Assembly: GCA_950295325.1 (NCBI GenBank)
Contig: OX485807.1
Span: 43,740,440 to 43,804,439, forward strand
DNA: 64,000 nucleotides
Direction of reading: 5' to 3'
Source of the DNA: Polytrichum commune
Lineage: Eukaryota > Streptophyta > Polytrichopsida > Polytrichales > Polytrichaceae
Shown piece by piece: positions 1-10,400 of this stretch. Position 1 is the first letter of the stretch. Each line of letters starts with the position of its first letter. Both the position numbers and the translations under genes were made by a program. A model generated the notes under the pieces. It searched no databases. It was given only the letters and a program-made list of their open reading frames with translations, and was not told the origin of the DNA.

Positions 1-464
1 GAACAAATACTAGAACTTTGAAATGTTGTCATGGAGGTTTTTGGACTTCCTTGATTTTCAATTTCAAATATATGAAAATCTCGGGCAAAATGTGCTAGTT
101 TCATGATATGACAATTCTCAATTCAAAGTAAAATTTGATGATAAAGCACTCTGGATTGGGAGCAATAAATACATTCTAAGAATGTCACGATTTGTTACAC
201 TACCCTTCAGTAAGAAAAGAAAAAATAAACTTTGGTGTTTGTGTTACAATGTGAATGGCAAAGCTCGCTACACAATTCATATACATATTATTGTGTAAAT
301 TTTGAACTTTAGCATTTGAAACTTGCAACTAGATGTTGCATAAGTGGTCTGCATTGAAATAAAATAAAAATGAAATGAAATAGATTTTAGAGTCCATGAA
401 GCCAAAAGGCTAATGGGATTGAAAGTACATTAGGATGGTTTCATTGGAGATAGTCATTGTATGC

Positions 465-479
465 CACACACACACACAC

Positions 480-527
<48 letters not shown>

Positions 528-528
528 G
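465..528. repeat. Compound (CA)n-(TA)n microsatellite
   Basis: About seven CA units run into a long TA tract interrupted once by a C. A simple sequence repeat that is likely polymorphic. It has no coding meaning. Confidence 0.95.
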
Positions 529-3039
529 GGCACAATACTTCAATAAGCTTAATCTACCAAAGGATTAATTTGTTTTGAATGTATGAATACAACGAGTTGC
601 CAATACCACATTGTTATGATGTATATATGTTGTTTGATTCTTATTCAAATAAGTTAGAAAAAAATGATATGTTTTGGCTACTCTCAAATAACATTATTTA
701 ATCGAGTGTGTACACTAGGTGGGACCGGGAATAATCCAAATCCTATTTGGGATTATGCTTTGTTTATTCTCCTCGCATAGTAAATGCAACATAATAAGCT
801 TGAGTGAAGCAGTGTCATTGGTATTGTTACAATGTAATGACTAATAGTAGTTGAATAATGTCATGCAAGAGTTCTCAAGATACTTCCAACAAGCCATTAA
901 GACCTTTCTCATTATTCGTCCAATGATACGAAGACACATTATATGGGTATCTGAATCTCTTTGCTTCCGGACTATCTACACTCAAAACGTACGAAGTTGG
1001 TTGTAAGATAAATGTACACCTTTAAAGAACATAGTGAAGAAGCTCTTCATTCATGCTTGCTTCCTCTTGAAGCCAACATACATTCTATTTGTGTATACCT
1101 TATCGGTTTTGATGCAAAATGTTTAGTCTCTTGACTGAAAGTGCCATGTGTCACGCAATTGTTGGTTGGAACTTGTGGAAAAAAGTTGATGTGGCACCGC
1201 AATGCATTCAACAAGCACAAGGGCCTGGTTGATAAGGCACTACGAGTATCTATCTATGTTTATGGAATATAATAATCGGTGATACCAATCTAAGGTTGCA
1301 TTGGAATTAGACATTCTAACATGATGCAACAAACCAATCTCACAAGGACAAAACCATATCACTTTTTGGAATGGCACACCAATTCATGTAACAACGTGGC
1401 TTCCTTTGGATTGGGCAAGCCACGTGGCGACCTTTCACCAAAGCTCGGGAAAGACCAAGTTGTGAAGCAAGTGTATATAGTTCACCGTGGGCCTTGTTGC
1501 CAATCTCCAAAAACTATCATTTTGGAAGACTGCGTCAAAGGAAATAGTTAATTACTTGGTAAGCATTAGATTTGGTGGGTGTTTTTTTGCCTCACATGTA
1601 GATATGAAATACTTCACATATTTTGTCCTTAATAAACGAAAACTATACAATAAACAAGAACCCATACATTTACCACTCATATAGGGAAATTTTTGAAATG
1701 CTTAAAACACTTAAAATAAGCACCACATGTGCAAGGCAGGCAACTAACCCTACTCACGTATCAAGGGGGCTCTTGAATAGGGTATATCCAACATGCTCAA
1801 TCTCACGTCAAATAAACATCGATGTTTATTGTTCTTTCCTTTTCTTGCATCACATGTGCTTACATTCGGCACTTGGTGTGGGAATGTTATCTTTTGGAGG
1901 TGACACATGAGATTTTGTAGAGGTTTTGACAAATAGAGTTATGCTAAGTGACACTTTGCTCAAGTTTTGAAACAATTTTGTTGAGCATGTTCATCACTCA
2001 TGTATTGTCCTAGTTGAAGGTCCAGGTTGGGGCTAGTTAGGGTAATTAGTTTGCACTATGTTATTTATATAATTGAAAACTCCATACCTCTTTCAAGGTC
2101 GGCGTGAATAAAGTGTATGTTTGTTATGTTAATGACCCAGTGCCCATTGGACAAAGGCCCACTGGAACAAAACTACTCTCCCCTGCCGAGAATCTATGCT
2201 ATGTATAATTTATTATTGTGGGTTACTAAACGATTCATCATGGGCATATTAGAAATATCAAAAAAGGTAATATTTTTCTATAGTTATCAAGCTAATTTTG
2301 GCTTTGTCAACAATTCATCACTTTGTATGTTGTAAGAAATATCAAGTTGGAATCAAGTGAAACGGACAAATATCCATAAGATTGCATGGCATCGGTCTTA
2401 TTGAAAGTAGAGGAGGTTTGAGCGGGACTACCTAGAGTAAACTAGTGTGTGGTACACTATCGAAGTTATTACCCTAGATTCTTGTACAATAGATTGTGAC
2501 ATAACAAAACGAATGTTTCTTATTTTGCCGACTCGAAGTTCATCAAGTTGGTTCTAAATTTCTCAATAATTCATCACAAAACATAAAGCAAGTGAATTGG
2601 GAGTTACCAAATGGACATATTCCAACATGACTAGATGGACTTCATCTTAAGATTGAACTTCAAGAGAATAGTTACTAAACATATCAACTTACTTTCAACT
2701 TATTTTGAGGCTACTTCATTTGAATGAAAATTATCAATGAATTGTATCTTAACCTCATGTACATCTACAATCACCTTTAATTATACTGCAATGTCCTTAA
2801 GCTCCATAAGATATGTGGGTTTTGTTTGGTTTGTTTCACATGTTCTATAACTTCTACCAATTATATTTACGTAACAACACTCGTGTCGCACTAGCAAATT
2901 TACAATGAACTGTTTGCAAAACCTGGATTGAAAATTGGACCTCCCCTAATTTAGTTATGGTTGTTGGAAGTGCGTGTTTATTGATTACTTAGTTGGATAC
3001 ATAGATCCTCCCAACCATGTTCACTATTGAGTGCAGAGT

Positions 3040-3190
3040 GATTGTTGGTATTTGAAAATGTAGTCCAATCTCTTTTAAACATGTATCTTTATGATGTTTG
3101 CTCTTTGATCCTCACCTAACCACATACCAATCAAATCTAGGGGTCTGATTAAGAAAATGAGCTACTTAAGACCCATCTACCTTACATATT
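3040..3190 (-). repeat. Dispersed repeat family A, partial copy
   Basis: Reverse-orientation fragment sharing the block 'cacctaaccac', a 'ggtgtcc/ggtctga' segment and the end 'acccatctaccttac' with copies near 11.0, 13.8, 25.0, 25.5, 32.8, 39.1 and 41.1 kb. Known only from comparison within this window. Confidence 0.6.
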
Positions 3191-3597
3191 ATAGAAGAAG
3201 AATAACAAAAAATAACAACAATGACAACCTTGTGACTTATCTCATCAACTAATAAGTGTTGGAATGCATTAAAAGGCTATGGGGATTATGGTATGTGCAT
3301 GTACTACCTTACCCCCCAATCCCCGAATCCATCAATTGTGGGAAGATGCTTTTGGGATCACTCTTTCGTACTTGTTGTTTTTATTTCTTTCTTTCTTTTG
3401 AAACTTTTGAAAGTGGTATGTACAAGGCATCATTCAAACCGAGTCATGAGTTCTAGGCCTTTCCTTTCACGGGGACTTTTCAATTCATCTCAAGATTGAA
3501 TTGAACAAGAGGTGTGAGGAGTGAGATGCAAAGGGCAACAATGCTTAGGAGTGACATTGTACATTAGTTAATGGTCGGTATACATTTGCTAGCACAT

Positions 3598-3965
3598 TTC
3601 ATTGCAATAACTAGACTAAACATTGTATTTAGTGTCACCGATTCTATTTGTCTTGCTCAATACTACTTGTAAACCGCCCTACATGTAAACCTACCAATAT
3701 TTGTCTTTCTTGTAAAAAAAATGGGGCATTCTAAATTCACAGTGTTGCAATTATTGTCATTTATTGAGCATTTTTCAATCCAGTTTCCAATCATCCATGA
3801 CAATATTTCATTACAATATTGTTAGGATGCATAATATACCAACTTTTGCTACAAAGATTAACAGTTGGATGAACTAAAAGTGAGTCGAGATGGCATTGTT
3901 TGTAAAGTTGTTAAGAAGAAGTGTCAATAGAAAAGTTATTACAATGACATAAAAAACCATGTAAT
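3598..3965. mobile_element. Family-B MITE-like element (copy 1)
   Basis: A ~370-bp block shares ordered segments with 23925-24297, 38427-38817 and 51790-52175: a terminal stretch around 'tatttagtgtcacc', a middle 'ccatgacaatatttcat' segment and a distal 'gacataaaa...ccat' segment. The palindrome-like ACTAAATA/TATTTAGT ends and the lack of coding capacity indicate a non-autonomous DNA element. This copy is degraded and its exact boundaries are uncertain. Confidence 0.6.
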
Positions 3966-4066
3966 ATTAAAATATAATATATTAATTTACTATGGTGGAG
4001 GAATTATATTGGTATTCTACTATACAACCAACTCATATCATTGGGGGTTGTCATTTTGGAATATTG

Positions 4067-4070
<4 letters not shown>

Positions 4071-4138
<68 letters not shown>
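4071..4138. repeat. (GA)n microsatellite
   Basis: About 33 perfect GA dinucleotides. The frame that spans it encodes an Arg-Glu run and is an artefact of the repeat. Confidence 0.97.
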
Positions 4139-4141
<3 letters not shown>

Positions 4142-5099
4142 GTAGATTGACATATAATGGACGAGCGTTACAGTCTCATGTCAGAGGTGGTGTATTAATA
4201 TCAAAACTCAATTCATCGCAGTTAGTATGCCCTTTCCAAATCAAAATCAATAAAAATCATGTTTAAGGTGAAGTATTCCCTTAACCTATGGCTTAAGTGC
4301 AAACCACAAATCCTAACTATGACTTGCATCAAGTAAAGTGATTCGGAGTGGCATATCCAATGGGAATACTATGTCCATTTTGTTTGAATGTCAACAATGC
4401 AAGGTTCGTTGCAGGTGTGATGTGGAATAAGGGGTCGATTTTTTGTCTTCGAAATTCGTTGAAAATTTATAACACTAAGTAACTCCGATGCCCATCCCAT
4501 GCATACTAGTGGGCATAGCCATTGGACGGCTCCCACCAATATGGGTGGGTAGGGCATTAGTTTATGAAGATTGTTCTCTTTCTAAATCTTGTAAAGCCTA
4601 CTCCCCAACTTGTGTTTGTTTAGGCAAAAAGGGCCACAAGTATAATCCATCTGCATAATTGAGATTATGTCGTTTGTCATGGTTGGAGTTGTCCAAACCA
4701 TCCAAACAATCATAGAATTTTATATGAGTATTTTCATATTTTGGATGAAAATATGGAAAATCATCCACATGTGGCTTCATCACTCCAAAGATTATTACCA
4801 TTTCAGTTTCCTTAAAAATTTGGAAAAAATGGTTGCTACCCCCTTCTGGTTATAGGTGTAATATGCACATGACAATCTACAAATTTAATATAAGGAATCC
4901 TCTTGGTGATACCTCTGTGTAGCACCAAATGTCACGTGATCACACCTCTATAATTTTCACCCAATGATTGCAAGATATGTGATGTGGGCCAATGATGAAT
5001 AATGTGGGCTGCACTAAATCAAATTTGAGATGTAGAAAGCATTGCTTTGGAAACATGACAAAAACCACATTTAGTAACAATGTGAACCAAGTACACGTT

Positions 5100-6232
5100 A
5101 TATTAGCTTCCAAATGCATGGGTGCTACATGTCGAAACAACACAACATTGGGACCAAAGTAGTCTCTTTGGAATTAGCTAAAAGATTAATAAGAAATGGT
5201 TTAAAGAGAGGAGAAAGCCACACCATAAACTTGCTAGAACCACCTACACATCGCAATAGTCTATTAATTCACGATATTGCATGACACAGGGGTCAAACTA
5301 ATCTCTATTGAATTAGCTAAAAGATTACTAAACCTAGTTTTGAGAGAAGACAAAAACTCACACCACGAACATGCTACAACCAACTACATCACATTAGTCT
5401 CCAAGTGCACCATTGGGTGCCACGTGTTGATATGGCTTGGAGGCCAAAAGGCCCACTCTTATGATTAGAGTAGCCCACACTAATTGTGTAACTAGGTAGG
5501 CATTTCACACTACAACTTAGTAAATCTCTCTAATACAAGCTAAGAAGTGAGTAAGAGATGATTTTGGATATAAGACAAAAACTGCACAAGAAACTTACTA
5601 AAACCAGCCCACACATGACATCAAGTAGTCATCAAAAATTGCATCGTTAGATGACACGTGTTGATACAACACCAAAGCCAAATTAGGACAGCCCACTCTT
5701 TCAAATTAGAGTAGTCCACAGTAATTATGTAACTAGTAATGCACTCCACCGTGCAACTTAGCTAATCTCTTCAATATATGAAGCTAAAAGATTAGCAAGA
5801 GATGATTTTGGATATAAGACAAAAGTTGCACTAGAAACTTGCTAAAACCAGCCGCACATCACATCTAGTAGTCTCCAAAAATTGCATTGTTAGATGACAT
5901 GGGTTGATACAACACCAAAGCCAAATTAGGACAACCCACTCTTTCAAATTACAGTAGCCCACACTAATTATGTAACCTGTAATGTACTCCACTATGCAAC
6001 TTAGCTAATCTCTTCAACATATGAAGCTAAAAGATTAGTAAGAGATGATATTGAATATAAGGCAAAAATCACACCAACAACTTGCTAAAACCAACTACAC
6101 ATCAACGTATTAAGTCTCCAAATGCACCGTTGGGTGCCAAGTGTCGATACGACACGGAGGCCAAACTATCAAGGTTCCTCATTCTCTTTCGAAATTAGTG
6201 TAGCCCACACTAATTGCGACACTAGGTAGGTA
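5100..6232. repeat. Tandem array of ~240-bp units
   Basis: About four and a half imperfect units. The landmark 'gccaaa' beside 'cccactctt' recurs near 5442, 5677, 5920 and 6159, with spacings of 235-243 bp. Each unit also carries 'agctaaaagatta.taag', 'acttgctaaaacca' and 'gttgatac.acac'. The centre units are most alike, and the outer ones are more diverged. The array ends abruptly against GC-rich DNA at about 6235. No coding content is seen. Confidence 0.85.
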
Positions 6233-6234
6233 GT

Positions 6235-7419
6235 GTGATGATTCTACACCAGCGAGGGCATCGCCGACGTTGTCGAAGCGATGAGCGGATCCGGGCCGCC
6301 GAGGACTCCCTCACCGATTGGATTCGGTCTTCGCACCTCAACGTGGCGGCCTCATGGATCTTGCGCAAGTTCTTCCTCTCCGCAAATGGACTCCCTCCTC
6401 CGACCATCACAAGTTTGTACAGTATGCCAACTCCTCCTGAGTCAAGTATAATAATGACAATTCAATAAACTTATAAACTACTCGAGCCCATAAGTTCAAC
6501 TCCGAACAGTACTCTCTACTTATTACAAACTCGCAACGGCGATCGGCGAACACTGACGATCCTTCTTGTTCACTTATACGTGCACTCGAAGCGATTCGCG
6601 TGATCGCTTCTGCACGCTTCCCGTTTGTGTCAGCAGTTTTCGTACACTTCCTTTTGTGGTTTACCTGTGGTACATTTTTGGTTTTGCGCTGTTGTGGGGG
6701 ATTAGTTGTGTGTGTTAGGGGTCGAAGGAATTGGGGTTTGATTGAGGAGGGTGAAGGTAGTGGAGGAGAGGGGAAGCAGAGTGACGGTGGATTTTTTATT
6801 CCCATCGTGTTCCAGCTGAGGTGCATTTTTGGTTGAGTGTGAGATTTACCGGAGAGTGGTTGTGTGTTGGCAGGATTTGCCAGATTTACTTGGCGGGATA
6901 GATATGTATATTTGCCGTAACCTGCGCATCACGGATTTCTTTAGTGTAGAGTGGGATTGTTGACTCGCAGGGAGCATGTTTGTTTGTGCGCTTTTGGAGG
7001 TTAGAGAATTGCGATTGGTAAGATTTTAGGTTTAGGATTTGGAGCTCCGGGAGAGGAGCTTGGAAGAATATTGTTAGAAGAAAGGATAGAGGGGGAAGCT
7101 TGCCCGCAGGGGCTTTCCCGCAACGGCGTGGAGGAGGGAGAATTCGCGGGTGAGGCTATCCTCCGCGCCGTCCATCGAGGAGACGGGCCTCGAGGCGGTT
7201 GTCTATGGAGAGCGCCAGCCGCATTACACCACCACCGGCGCTAATAATAATGCTTCCCGAGAGGGCCTGCCATCATACAAGTCCGCAGGGCCAGGAAGCG
7301 GAGGAGGTGGCAGGCCGCCTCGGAATGGCATCCGGGTGGTGGCTGAGAAAGGAGGCGAGAATTTCCACGAAGCCCTAGCAGCGGTGCGTGCTAGCGATGG
7401 AGTCTCCGCAAATGGCAAA
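6235..7419 (+). promoter_or_regulatory. GC-rich upstream region of the Kir-like gene
   Basis: Base composition changes sharply from AT-rich repeats to GC-rich DNA at about 6235. The segment 6235-6420 has open frames on both strands but no recognisable domain, and could be a promoter island or a captured gene fragment. The stretch 6600-7150 looks like promoter plus 5' leader of the gene downstream: it is G/T-rich, and the first exon frame is open from 7090 but lacks an in-frame ATG until 7420. A good donor (gtaaga) lies at 7018 after a short ATG frame starting at 6976, so a leader intron is possible. Confidence 0.45.
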
Positions 7420-10400
7420 ATGGCCAAGCATCAGGATGGCCATGGTGGGGGCGATGATGGTGCCTTGCCACGAGGGAAGAGTACTTCGTGGACGGGCAAA
7501 GTGGAGAACGGGAGACGGACAGCGGAGAATAGCCAATTGCAAAGGACACAGGGTTCAGAAGCTGGGAAGAAAGGTTCGGGTGAATCTTTTGCGGAGGTTT
7601 GGGAGAGATTGACTGTGAAGAATGGAAATAATGCTGATTATCACAACGTAACAACAAATCCTGATGTAAACCTTCCAGAAACCAAGGAGAAAGGAGTGCA
7701 GGTGGGAGCTTCGAATGCAGTAGGAAACCGGCTTGGGAATTCGAGGAGTGATTCTGTGCAGAGGACTGCCAGTTTTAATTTGAAGCTGGATCGGTTATCT
7801 GGGATTGACGAGGGTGATCTTGCTGAGGAATCGGCGGCGTCGACTCCGAGAAGAGCCGATGATCATGATGACCATGCATTTGCGGATGATGGATCGCATC
7901 ACCATGGGGTGAGAGTCGAGTGATTACGTTGCGATGCTTTACATCCATTGATCAGGGGCTAGTCCCACTGTAATAGATTCGTGTGCACTTTTGTGCTCGT
8001 TGTTGTTGTGTGCGTGCGCGTCTATCTTCGTTGAATTCACAAAAACGCAATACTACTAGGGTGTTATAAAAATGGCAGTTGCTGTAAGCTTCTTCACATT
8101 TTAAGCTGGGCTAAGCTGAGGCCCCTTCTACCATAGAGCTGGAGTTGAGAGATTGAGCTTGTAATACTTAGGGGTTTGAGACTGCAAGTATTAAAGCTCA
8201 AACTATTGAGAGCTATCAGGTTTGACAAGGTTTCATCCACAGCTCAACTATTGAGATCTCGACCAATCCTCAAGCTCTCAATGGTTTGAGCAGGTGTAAA
8301 GTGGCCATTCTCAAAGTAAGATATCAAGGGGGCAATGGGACCAAACAAAGTAGAAATTAATGACAAGCCAAAGAATGCTTGAAAGCCCATTGGCTTGGGG
8401 CCCAACGAGATCTCAAACCTCGACATTCATAAGCGACCTTCATGATGAAGCTGAGGATTTTGACTGAGAGCTTGTTGTAGTTGTTCCACATGGGATCCAT
8501 TGAGGCACCATCAAAGTGTTGTGAGGCTGGTAAAAAGTTCAAGCTCTCAAGGGGAACGCTCAAGTGTACAGTGGACTTGAGTGAACTAGCACGAGTAAGA
8601 GGCTCCCTGTCTATGAGAAGGCTTCTTTCTTTGAGCTTTTAACCTCTGCAGTGGAAAGGATTTCGGAGGCTGATATTGTGCATCAAAGTTTGACAGGTGT
8701 TTTGTTGTTGACTGAAATGTTTCAGGCTGATGAAAATCTACCTTCCCCAGGAGGCACCGGGCGATTGCTCCGATCTTCTTCAGCTGCACGAAATAGATGG
8801 CGGCGCCTCAAGCAGACTGTGGCGGTTGCTTCTCAATTTGGTCATTTGAAGTAAATATTCAGTTGCAGAAATCTTTTTGTATGGGACTTGTGTTGACAAG
8901 GCGAGCCTAATTTATCAAATTAGGTTGTAGCATTTTTAGATAGTGGAGAATGATAATGTTTTGGGCAGGTTGCCTTTGTTGTTGTTGTTGTACAATGGTT
9001 TACTGAATAGAGGGGTTACCAATCCCAGGAATAATGCAGCTGATCTTCTCGAGAATGCAGACGACCATCTACAGAGACAAAATAGTAGTGGGGACACTGT
9101 GGTTACAGGCGCAGTAGCTTTTGATGGAGCCAAAACCCCAGCAATACCTCGTAGGAGAGGAAGGAAAGGTATGGATGGTATGCTCGTGCGGCAAGACAAA
9201 AATTTTCTTATCAAAATGCAAGACTCGTATGTGGCGTGTTTGAAGGTTTGTTCCCTCCCCCATCTTATGAGGTCAGACACTGGATTTACAATTTCTGAGC
9301 CTATTGATTCTATTCATTTTTTGTACGGATGATGATGATGTTAGTCCCTAACCATTCAAGAGGCCCTATCTAGGAATCTTCATTCATAAAATTGTGTATT
9401 TGAGCTACATGCTTCCATTTTAGCTAATTGTGTCAAAAGTGACCCTATCTAAAGTTAACTCTATTCTTCAAGTGCACTCTTCAAATCGACTGAATGCCTT
9501 AATGTTGTTGAAAATTTGGGTCTAAATACACAGCCTGGGCCCCACTAGATGCAAATACATACTTAGTATTTCTTATCATCAGTATCCGTATCAGAATTGT
9601 TGTATCTTCTACTGGAGATCAGATAATGCACTAAATTAATTTTCAAACTCATAAATACATGAATATGATTTTAAAACTTGGTGAGTCTTGTAGAAATTGT
9701 ATATATAGGCTGTACATTGAACCCATTTGTCCTCTTAAGGGTTAATGAATCCTACCTGCGAGGGGTTTATCAGATTGCACATTGCCTTTTGAACTAAGTA
9801 TGTATGTATTTATGATTGTATGCACAGATGGCAGATGGTTGTTTTTGTACCTGAAAATTCAAAGATGATGGGTTTTAGGATTATCCAAGATGCCGTTTTA
9901 TTTATTTATTTAATTTTGATGTTGTTTGTCCTGGTCATCAGATGCCTATGGGTCGGTTCCTACTTGGTGTATTTGTGGCACCAGTGTTACTTGGGTTATT
10001 GTTCACTCCTGTATTCTTGCTGGACATGGGAGGTCTTTCCTTCGATGGCTCCAATTTGGCTGAGACATTTCCTGCTGAAAGCCCAGTTGCATCAGCCAAG
10101 CGGCGGTTTTCTGCCGTACTCAATATCTTCCTCTATGCGTATGTCTTCAAACTCTTGATTTTTTGTGGCCCAATGGGGCTTCAACATTTATCTTCAGGTT
10201 GATCGGTTTATTGTTTACCAATGATTCATGTGTGAATTGTTGCATGGGTGGAGACAAAGATTGTTGAGAATTGACGGCACTTTGCTCCAGGTTATCTTTA
10301 TCAACGACATTTGGTGGATCCCCAGTTGCAGCGATGTCACCATTCTGTTTGATGGTGGCTAATATAAATACTCTTATGGCCCAATTTCTTTTTGTCTTTC

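Larger units (their letters stand above)
1..4070. other. Gene-free AT-rich region
   Basis: No reading frame here resembles a known protein, and no set of frames can be spliced into one. The few open frames are under 100 codons with no domain signature. It contains a (CA)n(TA)n microsatellite at 465-528, a partial family-A repeat near 3040-3190 and a family-B MITE near 3598-3965. A stretch near 1100-1200 resembles 41810-41890 (shared wording around 'gttgatgtggca'), which suggests another old dispersed repeat. I see nothing else in it. Confidence 0.6.

Noticed and set aside
4009-4266. 85-codon frame through the GA microsatellite
   Set aside because: The Arg-Glu run is the translation of (GA)n, and the flanks show no protein-like sequence.
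6407-6826. 139-codon minus-strand frame (Pro-rich)
   Set aside because: Lies in the GC-rich upstream region of the Kir-like gene. Composition reflects base bias, and there is no signal peptide or domain.
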